A DNA stretch of 62,048 nt. It comes from Streptomyces sp. ISL-96. Its GTDB lineage: Bacteria > Actinomycetota > Actinomycetes > Streptomycetales > Streptomycetaceae. The notes beneath the pieces are model-generated. The model searched no databases. It was given only the letters and a program-made list of their open reading frames with translations, and was not told the DNA's origin. The stretch spans positions 1 to 62,048 of the forward strand of contig NZ_JAGGPA010000047.1 of the NCBI RefSeq assembly GCF_018614035.1, written 5' to 3'. The position numbers and the translations under genes were made by a program. This document shows positions 34,301-42,521 of the stretch, piece after piece; the stretch's first letter is position 1, and each line of letters opens with the position of its first letter.

Positions 34301-35232
34301 AGGCCCGTCAGGCGCTCTCCAAGGCCGCAGCGGCGACGGCAGGGCCCTCGGGCGAGTCCATCGAACGTACGGGCCTCACGGACTGGACCATCGGCACGCT
34401 CAGCCGCGTCTTCGAGACGAGGAGGGCCGGGCAGCCGGTCCGGGCGTACCCGGCCCTCGTCGACCAGGGCGAGAGCGTCGCCGTGCGGCTCTTCGACACG
34501 GAGGCCGAGCAGCAGCAGGCGATGTGGCGGGGCACGCGCCGGCTCATCCTGCTCAACATCCCGGTGAATCCGGCGAAGTTCGCCTCCGACAAGCTCAGCA
34601 ATCAGGCCAAACTGGCACTTTCGCGCAATCCGCACGGCTCGATCCAGGCCCTCTTCGAGGACTGCGCGACCGCTGCCGCCGACAAGCTGATCGCGGACCA
34701 CGGCGGTCCTGCCTGGGACGAGGAATCGTTCCGGAAGCTGTACGACAAGGTCCGAGCCGACCTCGTGGACGCGACCGTACGCACGGTGAACCAGGTCCAG
34801 CAGATCCTTGCCGCCTGGCAGGCGTGCGAGCGCCGCCTGAAGGCCACGAACAGCCTGACCCTGGTCAAGAACGTCGCCGACGTACGCGACCAGCTGGCGG
34901 CCCTGGTGCCGGCCGGGTTCGTCACGAAGACGGGGCTGCGCCGGCTGCCCGATCTGATGCGCTATCTCGTCGCCGTCGACCGCAGGATCCAGCAGATGCC
35001 CACGGCCGTCCAGCGCGACACCACGCGCATGGAGAAGGTCCACGAGATGCAGGACGAGTACGCCTGGCTGCTGGAGCAGCTGCCGCAGGGCAGGCCCGTA
35101 CCGCAGAATGTCCTGGACATCCGCTGGATGATCGAGGAGCTGCGGGTGAGCTACTTCGCGCACGCCCTCGGGACGCCCCAGCCGGTCTCGGACAAGCGGA
35201 TCGTGAAGGCGATCGACGCGGCGGCGCCGTAA
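31312..35232 (+). CDS. hrpA: ATP-dependent RNA helicase HrpA
   Basis: A 1306-aa DEAH-box helicase of full family length. Domains in order: N-terminal helical region, Walker A GETGSGKTTQ (~97), TQPRRIAA, DEAH box (IIIDEAHERS, Asp194), SAT (VVITSAT), motif V/VI region (TNVAETSLTVPG, QRKGRCGRTSDG), winged helix/ratchet, OB-fold, and the long DUF3418 C-terminal half (~600-1300). HrpA-type proteins act on mRNA processing and resolve stalled or collided ribosomes in E. coli; the role here is inferred. It begins with MSTSFADLQTVLGGLP at ATG 31312. Confidence 0.95.
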   Translation: MSTSFADLQTVLGGLPLRDAHRLGRRLDGARRIRKPDARQAVLDEIAAEAEKSAARLAQRAARMPEITYPESLPVSQRKDDIAEAIRDHQVVIVAGETGSGKTTQIPKICMELGRGVKGMIGHTQPRRIAARTVAERIADELKTPLGEAVGWKVRFTDQVNPDATFVKLMTDGILLAEIQTDRDLRAYDTIIIDEAHERSLNIDFLLGYLAQLLPKRPDLKVVITSATIDPQRFSRHFGDAPIVEVSGRTYPVEVRYRPLLEDDSDDSDRDQITAIADAVDELQAEGPGDILVFLSGEREIRDTADALNKKNLRHTEVLPLYARLSHAEQHRVFQRHTGRRIVLATNVAETSLTVPGIKYVIDPGTARISRYSHRTKVQRLPIERISQASANQRKGRCGRTSDGICIRLYDEDDFLTRPEFTDAEILRTNLASVILQMTAAGLGEIEKFPFIDPPDHRNIRDGVQLLQELGALDPTEKDPKKRLTEQGRKLAQLPVDPRLARMVLEADKNGCVREVMVIASALSIQDPRERPSEKQQQADQQHARFKDETSDFLAFLNLWRYVREQQKERGSSSFRRMCKQEYLNFLRIREWQDIYTQLRSVAKQMGIHVNEDDAPELSVHQSLLAGLLSHIGLKDTEKNEYLGARSAKFAIFPGSALFKKQPRFIMSAELVETSRLWARVNAKIEPEWIEPLAQHLLKRTYSEPHWEKDQAAVMAYERVTLYGVPIVAQRKVNYGRIDPETSRDLFIRNALVEGDWRTHHKFYADNRKLLTEVEELEHRARRRDILVDDETLFDFYDKRIPEHVVSGAHFDSWWKRKKREEPELLDFEREMLINEKAGQVTKDDYPDSWRQGKLKFRVTYQFEPGADADGVTVHIPLQVLNQVTSEGFDWQIPGLREEVVTELIRSLPKPIRRHYVPAPDYARKFLDRAVPLQEPLPLTLARELKRMVGVPVEADDFDLSRVPDHLKITFRIIDERRKNLAEDKDLEALRLKLRPKARQALSKAAAATAGPSGESIERTGLTDWTIGTLSRVFETRRAGQPVRAYPALVDQGESVAVRLFDTEAEQQQAMWRGTRRLILLNIPVNPAKFASDKLSNQAKLALSRNPHGSIQALFEDCATAAADKLIADHGGPAWDEESFRKLYDKVRADLVDATVRTVNQVQQILAAWQACERRLKATNSLTLVKNVADVRDQLAALVPAGFVTKTGLRRLPDLMRYLVAVDRRIQQMPTAVQRDTTRMEKVHEMQDEYAWLLEQLPQGRPVPQNVLDIRWMIEELRVSYFAHALGTPQPVSDKRIVKAIDAAAP

Positions 35233-35325
35233 CTCCTCCGTCGCCTTGAGTGAGTTCGCCCGCACCCCCTGACCTGCTGTACAGTCTGTCTTCGCAGCGC
35301 CGAGCAACACGGCAAAGCGAATCAA

Positions 35326-35400
35326 GGTCCTGTGGAGCAGTTTGGAGTGCTCGCCACCCTGTCAAGGTGGAGGCCGCGGGTTCAAATCCCGTCAGGACCG
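35326..35400 (+). tRNA. tRNA-Asp (GUC), copy 2
   Basis: 75 nt, identical base for base to the copy at 29145-29219. It lies 93 bases after hrpA and is followed by its own terminator. Confidence 0.95.
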
Positions 35401-35415
35401 CATCGAATGAAGTAC

Positions 35416-35450
35416 AGAAGGCCCGGATCCGTAAGGATCCGGGCCTTCTT
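35416..35450 (+). terminator. Terminator after tRNA-Asp copy 2
   Basis: A 15-bp stem AGAAGGCCCGGATCC (35416-35430) with its complement (35435-35449), tetraloop GTAA, then T. Confidence 0.8.
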
Positions 35451-35525
35451 GCGTCTTGACTGCGTCATCTGCCACCGGTACCCAGACATCAGGGCATCGG
35501 GGGCCCGTACCGGGGAGGTGACGCA

Positions 35526-35768
35526 ATGGCGGCATCCACTGCCAGGCACGAGACGCGCGCACTGCTACGCGCCCATCTGGCGGCCTCGACGGGCTATCGC
35601 CACGTCACTCGGCACTGCCCCATCTGCCACCGGCTCCTGCGGCTCGCCATGGAACCGGAACCGGGCGAGCCCGTCGCGGAAGTCGAACCCCCCACAAGCG
35701 CGGAGAACGCAGAGGGCGCAGAGGGCGCACAGGGCGGCGCCGAGGACAAGAGTCGCCCAGCTCCGTGA
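35526..35768 (+). CDS. DUF6274 family small protein
   Basis: An 80-aa protein. ATG 35526 follows GGGGAGGTGACGCA. The N-terminal half is conserved in streptomycetes (TRALLRAHLAAS.GYRH) and contains HCPICH, a compact Cys/His arrangement that could bind zinc. The C-terminal half is acidic and Glu/Gly-rich, low complexity. It lies upstream of bldC on the opposite strand, convergent. Function unknown. Confidence 0.75.
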   Translation: MAASTARHETRALLRAHLAASTGYRHVTRHCPICHRLLRLAMEPEPGEPVAEVEPPTSAENAEGAEGAQGGAEDKSRPAP

Positions 35769-36146
35769 TCCTCTATCGCTGATAGGCCCTGAATGCACAA
35801 GAGTTGGGCCCTGTGACGGGTGTCACCGCACGAGTTTTGGAAACTGGTGCGCTTACACCCTCCCTACAACCGCTCAATTTAATATGTGCAATTGCACCTC
35901 CGTGAAGGGGCCACCCAAAGCCTCCCGAAAAGCCGGCCGACCGCAGGTCAGAGCGGTCGGCGGCCCCCCGGCGCGGGCACAAAAAAGATCGCGCTGGACC
36001 CGGCGGAGTCCAGCGCGATCAACGACGCACCCGTCATGCATGGATGTGGCGCCTGTTGGGGCAGACGCCTGTCGTGTGGTGCTCGGGTGGGCGTCCGGAT
36101 TGGGGGACCCGGAGGAATGCCCGGTAAAGCGGGGTTATGCGGTTGT
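35769..36146. other. Convergent intergenic region with palindrome and terminator
   Basis: 378 bases between the DUF6274 gene and bldC. It holds a perfect 12-base palindrome GTGCAATTGCAC (35886-35897) in an AT-rich patch and the bldC terminator (35981-36020). No further gene is seen. Confidence 0.5.
35981..36020 (-). terminator. Rho-independent terminator of bldC
   Basis: A 13-bp stem GATCGCGCTGGAC (35987-35999) with GTCCAGCGCGATC (36008-36020). Six T follow on the minus strand, an unusually classical terminator for this GC content. Confidence 0.85.
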
Positions 36147-36353
36147 TCAGGCCTCGCTGCGCTGCTGCGGAATGCCCGCAAGCAGTGCGCGGACCTCTGC
36201 CTCGCGGTAACGCCGGTGTCCACCAAGAGTGCGGATGGACGTGAGCTTGCCTGCCTTGGCCCACCGCGTGACCGTCTTCGGGTCCACGCGGAACATCGTG
36301 GCAACCTCAGCCGGGGTCAGCAGCGGCTCGGCGTCAGGGGTGCGAGCGGTCAT
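36147..36353 (-). CDS. bldC: Developmental regulator BldC
   Basis: A 68-aa MerR-like winged helix-turn-helix protein: LLTPAEVATMFRVDPKTVTRWAKAGKLTSIRTLGGHRRYREAEVRALL. Length and sequence match BldC of Streptomyces, which binds direct repeats cooperatively and holds back the start of sporulation, keeping vegetative growth going. Unlike MerR proteins it lacks an effector domain. A long non-coding leader (>400 bases) precedes it. Confidence 0.95.
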   Translation of the reverse strand: MTARTPDAEPLLTPAEVATMFRVDPKTVTRWAKAGKLTSIRTLGGHRRYREAEVRALLAGIPQQRSEA

Positions 36354-36832
36354 GAGCGGCCTCCTCGGGAGAACCGAACCATCACGGTTCTTTCCTCTAA
36401 ATTCTGCACCTTGACCCGCGTTGCCCGAAATGGCGGACGCGGGCCGAGTCGGTTATAGGACGAACGGCTTGTCCTCGGCACTACAACTACACCATCCGTC
36501 CAGCCACGTCGGCCAAACCGATGGAATTGCCCTCCCAGGTGTTCATCAGCGACGAAGCCGATGGACCATGCCATAGCGGACAGTCACGTCACAGTGACGA
36601 TCAGTCACAGAGCGATCAGGAGCCACCAGACCCCTCATAGCGCGCATTACCGAGCCATCTGCCCTTAGGTGGACAGAAGGAGCCCTCGCCGGACTCCTTG
36701 TCCTATTTTGGCATGAGGGTGGGCGATGGGCGCAAGAGCCCGCTTAGTGCTGTCCGTCACGCTTGAGGCAAAGGCCCGGATCAGGACCTACGTCCCGGCG
36801 CGCCGGAGCCGCTGATCATCACCCGGCCGCCC
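36354..36832. other. Long bldC upstream region
   Basis: 479 bases without a gene, relatively AT-rich near 36390-36420 (TCTAAATTCTGCACC). It carries a perfect palindrome CGTCACAGTGACG (36587-36599) flanked by further CAGTCAC copies. It should contain the bldC promoter and control sites. Confidence 0.5.
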
Positions 36833-37666
36833 TCAGTTCGCGAACTGGCGCTCGCGCACTACCCGCCACCGCTCCGTGAGCCGTCCGTACGCCTCCCCGG
36901 CCGCCGCACCGTCGCCGGCCTTCAGCGCCGCGATCCCCTCGGCCACGTCCGCCGCCGAGAGGTCCTCGGCCAGATGCTCCTCGGGAAGTACGAGCGCCAG
37001 GCCGCCGTAATCGAGCTCAACCAGTGAACGGGGGTGGAACTCCTCCAGCCAGCGCCCCACATCCACCAGGCCGTCGACGAGCGGCTGCCCGGCCTCCTCG
37101 TCGAGGTTCTCCCGCAGCGCCTTCAGCGCCCGCGCCACCCGCCGCCGCGCCTGGGCCATCGGCGTCCGGTAGCGCAGTACGGCCGCCGCCTCCCCCTCGG
37201 CCTTCGCGTACTCCCGCTCCTCGCTCCCGAAGAGCGCGAACCAGCGCACCGGCACGTGCCACACCGAGCTCCTGATCCACGGGCGCGCGTCCGGGTTGCG
37301 TTCCAGCCAACGCTCGAAGTCCGCGGCCGCCTGCCGGCGCACCAGTGGCGGCAGCGCCGCGTCCAGCAGCGGCTGCTGGAAGAGCTCGGGCAGCTCCTCC
37401 AGCGCCAGCCAGCCGCGCAGCCGCGTCCGCCAGGGACAAACGCACACCACTCCGTCCACTTCGGTCACGAACGCGTCGCCACTCTCGTGGACCGGAACCG
37501 GGACGGGCGGGGTGGGCAGCAAGTCCGCCAGGGAACGCCTCAGTTCGTCCTGCGCGGTGGGCAGCCGCTCGCGCTTCGCGTACTGCGTCCAGTGGTCGCG
37601 TTCCGGCTCGGGGAAGGCCGCCAGCGGCTCGTACACCCGCAAATAGGAGACGTACGGGACGATCAC
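36833..37666 (-). CDS. Conserved hypothetical protein
   Basis: A 277-aa soluble protein. GTG 37666 (VIVPYVSYLRVYEPLAAFPEPE) is selected because CCAGGAG lies eight bases upstream; the frame is open for 40 more codons. The sequence is helical with Trp-rich segments (WTQYAKRERLP, PWRTRLRGWLALEELP, SVWHVPVRWFALFG). Family unknown to me, but it is a steady neighbour of vdh and bldC in streptomycetes by recollection. It is divergent from vdh; the 218-base gap should hold both promoters. Confidence 0.75.
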   Translation of the reverse strand: MIVPYVSYLRVYEPLAAFPEPERDHWTQYAKRERLPTAQDELRRSLADLLPTPPVPVPVHESGDAFVTEVDGVVCVCPWRTRLRGWLALEELPELFQQPLLDAALPPLVRRQAAADFERWLERNPDARPWIRSSVWHVPVRWFALFGSEEREYAKAEGEAAAVLRYRTPMAQARRRVARALKALRENLDEEAGQPLVDGLVDVGRWLEEFHPRSLVELDYGGLALVLPEEHLAEDLSAADVAEGIAALKAGDGAAAGEAYGRLTERWRVVRERQFAN

Positions 37667-37884
37667 CGATGACTCCTGGGCCACGTGCCTGCTCCTCGCT
37701 CGTACCGGAGGGAACCTTGAAGAACCGGAAGGAAACCGGAAAGAAATCGTCCCACGCGTACTCCGCCAGGGGGTGATCCTCAGCACTGCCGCACGCCCGC
37801 GGCCCGCCAGGTCTTACTCTCTTGCTCATCAGCCCTCCCCACCCCTAGGAGGGCAAAGCCGCCTCGTACTTGGGAGTCACCACC

Positions 37885-38967
37885 GTGACCGACGCAACCG
37901 ACGGCGTCCTGCACACCCTGTTCCGATCGGAACAGGGCGGCCACGAGCAAGTCGTGCTGTGCCAGGACCGTGCCTCCGGCCTCAAGGCCGTCATCGCCAT
38001 CCACTCGACCGCCCTGGGCCCGGCCCTCGGCGGCACGCGCTTCTACCCGTACGCGAGCGAGGAAGAGGCCGTCGCCGACGCGCTGAACCTCGCGCGCGGC
38101 ATGTCGTACAAGAACGCCATGGCCGGACTCGACCACGGCGGCGGCAAGGCCGTGATCATCGGGGACCCCGAGACGCTCAAGAGCGAGGAACTGCTCCTCG
38201 CGTACGGCCGGTTCGTGGACTCCCTCGGCGGCCGTTACGTGACCGCCTGCGACGTCGGTACGTACGTCGCCGACATGGACGTCGTCGCCCGCGAGACCCG
38301 CTGGGCCACCGGCCGCTCCCCCGAGAACGGCGGCGCCGGCGACTCGTCCGTACTGACCGCCTTCGGCGTCTTCCAGGGCATGCGGGCCTCGGCCCAGCAC
38401 CTGTGGGGCGACCCGACCCTGCGCGGCCGCAAGGTCGGCGTCGCCGGCGTCGGCAAGGTCGGCCACCACCTCGTCGAGCACCTCCTGGAGGACGGCGCCG
38501 AGGTAGTGATCACGGACGTACGGGAGGAGTCGGTACGCCGCATCACCGACCGTCACCAGAACGTCACCGTCGTCGCGGACACCGAGGCGCTGATCCGCGT
38601 CGAGGGTCTCGACATCTACGCCCCGTGCGCGCTCGGCGGCGCGCTCAACGACGACAGCGTCCCGGTGCTCACGGCGAAGGTGGTGTGCGGCGCGGCCAAC
38701 AACCAGCTCGCCCACCCCGGCGTCGAGAAGGACCTCGCGGACCGCGGGATCCTCTACGCGCCCGACTACGTGGTGAACGCCGGCGGCGTGATCCAGGTCG
38801 CCGACGAGCTGCACGGCTTCGACTTCGACCGGTGCAAGGTGAAGGCCGCGAAGATCTTCGACACCACGCTGGCGATATTCGCACGTGCGAAGACGGACGG
38901 TATTCCGCCGGCTGCGGCGGCCGACCGGATCGCCGAGCAGAGGATGGCCGAGGCACGCCGGAGCTGA
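37885..38967 (+). CDS. vdh: Valine (branched-chain amino acid) dehydrogenase
   Basis: A 360-aa NAD-dependent dehydrogenase deaminating valine, leucine and isoleucine to 2-oxo acids, which feed catabolism and polyketide starter supply. GTG 37885 (VTDATDG) matches known Vdh starts and has GGGAG nine bases upstream; a TTG at 37870 is possible. Substrate and catalytic region: GPALGGTRFYPY, MSYKNAMAGLDHGGGKAV (catalytic Lys). The Rossmann motif is VGVAGVGKVGHHLVEHL. The later segment CGAANNQLAHPG and NAGGVIQVADE complete the Glu/Leu/Phe/Val dehydrogenase family. Confidence 0.95.
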   Translation: MTDATDGVLHTLFRSEQGGHEQVVLCQDRASGLKAVIAIHSTALGPALGGTRFYPYASEEEAVADALNLARGMSYKNAMAGLDHGGGKAVIIGDPETLKSEELLLAYGRFVDSLGGRYVTACDVGTYVADMDVVARETRWATGRSPENGGAGDSSVLTAFGVFQGMRASAQHLWGDPTLRGRKVGVAGVGKVGHHLVEHLLEDGAEVVITDVREESVRRITDRHQNVTVVADTEALIRVEGLDIYAPCALGGALNDDSVPVLTAKVVCGAANNQLAHPGVEKDLADRGILYAPDYVVNAGGVIQVADELHGFDFDRCKVKAAKIFDTTLAIFARAKTDGIPPAAAADRIAEQRMAEARRS

Positions 38968-39278
38968 CCCGCGGGAGGGCCGGCCCGCCGTCGGTGTGAC
39001 CGCCGGTGTGACATTGGTGGGACATGACGAGACATGACTCACCCCCGTCGGCGGGTCGACCCTCAGGAAGAGGTTAAAATCGCAGTTGACCAGCGAGGAC
39101 GGGGCTCCTCGAAGGTTCTGCGACGAGGCGTTGCGTGCGGGCGGCGTACCGTATGGCCGCGGAAGCAGGTACCGTTGATGCCCTACGGACCGGTCTCTCC
39201 AAGGGGAGCCCGTTCCGAACCATGAACGCGTGTCAAGACTCTGGGGCCGTCGAGCCCCGTCACCGAGGGGGTCGAGCC
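38968..39278. other. Intergenic region upstream of the DUF3073 gene
   Basis: 311 bases with no convincing gene. A small hairpin CTGGGGC/GCCCC lies near 39241-39258. The promoter of the DUF3073 gene should be here. Confidence 0.4.
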
Positions 39279-39539
39279 ATGGGGCGCGGCCGGGCAAAGG
39301 CCAAGCAGACTAAGGTCGCCCGCCAGCTGAAGTACAGCAGCGGCGGGACTGACCTGTCGCGTCTGGCCAACGAGCTGGGCGCTTCGACGACTTCGCAACA
39401 GCCGCCTAATGGCGAGCCGTTCGAGGACGACGACGAGGAAGACGACCCGTACGCACAGTACGCGGCTCAGTACAACGATGACGAGGACGAGGACTCGACC
39501 GAAGAGTCCGGCCCTTCGGCCCATCGTCGCGGCGCTTGA
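39279..39539 (+). CDS. DUF3073 domain protein
   Basis: An 86-aa protein from ATG 39279 (MGRGRAKAKQTKVARQLKYSS), preceded by GAGGGGG. The N-terminus is highly basic and conserved in actinobacteria. The middle reads GGTDLSRLANEL, and the C-terminal half is extremely acidic (EDDDEEDDPYAQYAAQY...DDEDED). The charge split suggests nucleic-acid or ribosome binding, but the function is unknown. A terminator follows and purM is convergent. Confidence 0.85.
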   Translation: MGRGRAKAKQTKVARQLKYSSGGTDLSRLANELGASTTSQQPPNGEPFEDDDEEDDPYAQYAAQYNDDEDEDSTEESGPSAHRRGA

Positions 39540-39572
39540 CGTCCGTACACCTCGAACAGGCATTACACACGT

Positions 39573-39606
39573 AACCCGGTCTGGGGCTTCGGCCCCGGAC
39601 CGGGTT
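39573..39606. terminator. Terminator between the DUF3073 gene and purM
   Basis: A 15-bp near-perfect stem AACCCGGTCTGGGGC (39573-39587) with GCCCCGGACCGGGTT (39592-39606). It serves the plus-strand gene and possibly the convergent purM transcript. Confidence 0.75.
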
Positions 39607-39640
39607 CTGTGCTGCCACCGGTGACTACTTGGCGGCGCTT

Positions 39641-40714
39641 TTAATTCGAATACGTACCCGTAAGCGTCGCGCCCGTGGCGTGGTCGCCGCGCTCGGTGAT
39701 CTCTCCGGCGACCCAGGCCTCGACGCCGCGGTCGGCGAGAGTCTCCAGGGTCACGTTCACCGACTCCTCGGGGACGACGGCCATCATGCCGACACCCATG
39801 TTGAGGGTCTTTTCGAGTTCCAGGCGCTCGACCTGCCCGGCCTTGCCGACGAGATCGAAGACCGCGCCGGGGGTCCAGGTGGAGCGGTCGACCGTGGCGT
39901 GCAGGCCGTCCGGGATCACACGGGCCAGGTTGTTCGCAAGACCGCCGCCCGTGATGTGGCTGAAAGCGTGCACCTCGGCGGTGCGGGTGAGGGCGAGGCA
40001 GTCGAGTGAGTAGATCTTCGTGGGCTCCAGGAGCTCCTCGCCGAGCGTACGGCCGAACTCCTCGACCTCGCGGTCCAGCGACCAGCCGGCACGGTCGAAG
40101 ACCACGTGGCGCACGAGTGAGTACCCGTTCGAGTGAAGACCGGAGGACGCCATGGCGATCACCGCGTCGCCCTTACGGATACGGTCCGCGCCCAGCAGCC
40201 GGTCGTACTCCACCACGCCCGTACCGGCGCCGGCGACGTCGAAGTCGTCCTCGCCCAGCAGACCGGGGTGCTCGGCCGTCTCGCCGCCGACGAGGGCGCA
40301 GCCCGCGAGGACACAGCCCTCGGCGATGCCCTTGACGATGGCCGCGACACGCTCGGGATGCACCTTGCCGACACAGATGTAGTCGGTCATGAAGAGCGGC
40401 TCGGCGCCGCAGACGACCAGGTCGTCGACGACCATGCCGACGAGGTCGTGGCCGATCGTGTCGTACACGCCCATCTTGCGGGCGAGGTCGACCTTCGTAC
40501 CGACGCCGTCGGTGGCGGAGGCGAGGACCGGACGCTCGTAGCGCTTGAGGGCGGAGGCGTCGAAGAGGCCGGCGAAGCCGCCGAGGCCGCCGAGGCCTGT
40601 GACCTCGGGGCGCTGCGTCTTCTTCACCCACTCCTTCATGAGCTCTACGGCGCGGTCGCCTGCTTCGATGTCGACGCCCGCGGACGCGTAGCTGGCACCA
40701 GTCGTCTCAGACAT
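39641..40714 (-). CDS. purM: Phosphoribosylformylglycinamidine cyclo-ligase (AIR synthetase)
   Basis: A 357-aa enzyme that closes FGAM to AIR with ATP, the fifth step of purine synthesis. Family motifs: SYASAGVDIEAG at the N-terminus, ASATDGVGTKVDLA, GHDLVGMVVDDLVVCGAEPLF, VGGETAEHPG and SGLHSNGYSLVR. ATG 40714. It starts 33 bases after the purF stop, so purF-purM form one transcript. Confidence 0.97.
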   Translation of the reverse strand: MSETTGASYASAGVDIEAGDRAVELMKEWVKKTQRPEVTGLGGLGGFAGLFDASALKRYERPVLASATDGVGTKVDLARKMGVYDTIGHDLVGMVVDDLVVCGAEPLFMTDYICVGKVHPERVAAIVKGIAEGCVLAGCALVGGETAEHPGLLGEDDFDVAGAGTGVVEYDRLLGADRIRKGDAVIAMASSGLHSNGYSLVRHVVFDRAGWSLDREVEEFGRTLGEELLEPTKIYSLDCLALTRTAEVHAFSHITGGGLANNLARVIPDGLHATVDRSTWTPGAVFDLVGKAGQVERLELEKTLNMGVGMMAVVPEESVNVTLETLADRGVEAWVAGEITERGDHATGATLTGTYSN

Positions 40715-40747
40715 TGCTGGGAACTTTCGTGTCGTGGAACGGGGGCG

Positions 40748-42271
40748 TTACGGGCGACGGAGCGCCTCGGCCGCGGCGCTCGCCGGGCCGGCCGCGAACT
40801 CGGTCTCCAGGAGCTGCTTACCGAGCAGCTCGGGGTCCGGGAGCTCCATCGGGTACTCGCCGTCGAAGCAGGCGCGGCACAGGTTCGCCTTGGGAATGGT
40901 GGTCGACTCGATCATCCCGTCGATGGAGATGTACGAGAGGGAGTCGGCGCCCAGTGACTTGCCGATCTCGTCGATCGTCATGCCGTTGGCGATGAGCTCC
41001 GCGCGGGTCGCGAAGTCGATGCCGAAGAAGCAGGGCCACTTCACCGGCGGGGAGGAGATCCGGATGTGGATCTCGGCGGCGCCGGCCTCGCGGAGCATCT
41101 TGACCAGGGCGCGCTGGGTGTTGCCGCGGACGATCGAGTCGTCGACGACCACCAGGCGCTTGCCGCGGATGACTTCCTTGAGCGGGTTGAGCTTCAGGCG
41201 GATGCCGAGCTGGCGGATCGTCTGGGACGGCTGGATGAAGGTCCGGCCGACGTACGCGTTCTTGACGAGGCCCGAGCCGTACGGAATTCCGCTGGCTTCC
41301 GCGTAGCCGATGGCCGCGGGAGTGCCGGACTCGGGCGTAGCTATCACCAGGTCGGCGTCGGCCGGGGCTTCCTTGGCCAGTTTGCGACCCATCTCCACAC
41401 GCGAGAGATAGACATTGCGGCCGGCGATGTCGGTGTCCGGGCGCGCCAGGTAGACGTACTCGAAGACACAGCCCTTGGGCTTCGCTTCCGCGAATCGGGA
41501 GGTGCGCAGGCCGTTCTCGTCGATGGCGAGCATCTCGCCCGGCTCGACCTCACGGACGTACGCGGCGCCGCAGATGTCGAGGGCGGCGGACTCGGAGGCC
41601 ACCACCCAGCCGCGCTCGAGCCGGCCGAGGACCAGCGGGCGGATGCCCTGCGGGTCGCGGGCGGCGTAGAGCGTGCCCTCGTCCATGAAGACGAGGGAGA
41701 AGGCGCCCATGACGTCGGGGAGGACCTTTGCGGCGGCTTCCTCGATCGTGAGCGGCTTGCCGTCGTCGTCGGTCTGGCCGGCCAGCAGAGCTGTGACCAG
41801 GTCGGTGTCGTTGGTCGCGGCGACCTGGGTCGCACGGCCGTTCTCCTTGGGCAGGGCGGCGACCATCTCGGCGAGCTGCGCCGTGTTGACCAGGTTGCCG
41901 TTGTGTCCCAGGGCGATCGATCCGTGCGCGGTGGCACGGAAGGTCGGCTGTGCGTTCTCCCACACCGAGGCTCCGGTGGTGGAGTAGCGGGCATGACCGA
42001 CCGCGATGTGGCCCTGGAGGGAGCCGAGGGAAGTTTCGTCGAAGACTTGCGAGACCAGTCCCATGTCCTTGAAGACGAGGATCTGGGACCCGTTGCTCAC
42101 TGCGATGCCCGCGGACTCCTGTCCACGGTGCTGCAGGGCATACAGTCCGAAATAGGTGAGCTTGGCGACCTCTTCGCCGGGAGCCCAGACACCGAAGACG
42201 CCGCAAGCGTCCTGGGGGCCTTTCTCACCGGGGAGCAGGTCGTGGTTGAGTCGTCCATCACCACGAGGCAC
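40748..42271 (-). CDS. purF: Amidophosphoribosyltransferase
   Basis: A 507-aa enzyme making phosphoribosylamine from PRPP and glutamine, the committing and feedback-controlled step of purine synthesis. GTG 42271 (MPRGDGRLNHDLLPGEKGPQDACGVFGVW) is chosen; upstream codons do not resemble the family. The Cys of DACGVFGVW becomes the N-terminal nucleophile after propeptide removal, as in Bacillus-type PurF. The glutaminase domain (LQHRGQESAGIAVS, GHNGNLVN) is followed by the PRPP-binding site VVVDDSIVRGNT. Four Cys (including CVFEYVYLARPD, FFGIDFATRAEL region, CRACFDGEYP) suit the Fe-S type. Confidence 0.96.
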   Translation of the reverse strand: MPRGDGRLNHDLLPGEKGPQDACGVFGVWAPGEEVAKLTYFGLYALQHRGQESAGIAVSNGSQILVFKDMGLVSQVFDETSLGSLQGHIAVGHARYSTTGASVWENAQPTFRATAHGSIALGHNGNLVNTAQLAEMVAALPKENGRATQVAATNDTDLVTALLAGQTDDDGKPLTIEEAAAKVLPDVMGAFSLVFMDEGTLYAARDPQGIRPLVLGRLERGWVVASESAALDICGAAYVREVEPGEMLAIDENGLRTSRFAEAKPKGCVFEYVYLARPDTDIAGRNVYLSRVEMGRKLAKEAPADADLVIATPESGTPAAIGYAEASGIPYGSGLVKNAYVGRTFIQPSQTIRQLGIRLKLNPLKEVIRGKRLVVVDDSIVRGNTQRALVKMLREAGAAEIHIRISSPPVKWPCFFGIDFATRAELIANGMTIDEIGKSLGADSLSYISIDGMIESTTIPKANLCRACFDGEYPMELPDPELLGKQLLETEFAAGPASAAAEALRRP

Positions 42272-42521
42272 ACCACCGAGTGTAGGCGAGATCGACCACT
42301 GGTCCGAATTGGGGACGGGGCCGGCTCCGAATCGGGGCGCTATGGGTGCATGGGGCCCGTAATCGCTTACGTTCCGCCGCCCATCCAGCGACTTGGCATG
42401 CGCATTGTACGTCGCTGCACGTAGGCGCACTTAGCGCACTGTATTCGCGTTTAACGGGTGCCGCGCTTGATCACGATGTCCTTCCCCCACTGTTTCGTTT
42501 TGCGGCGGAAGGAACCACCAC
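42272..42521. promoter_or_regulatory. Divergent control region purF / metzincin
   Basis: 250 bases between divergent genes. It includes a stretch with repeated GCAC/GTGC-type words near 42395-42440 (CGCTGCACGTAGGCGCAC). No defined operator can be assigned. Confidence 0.3.
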
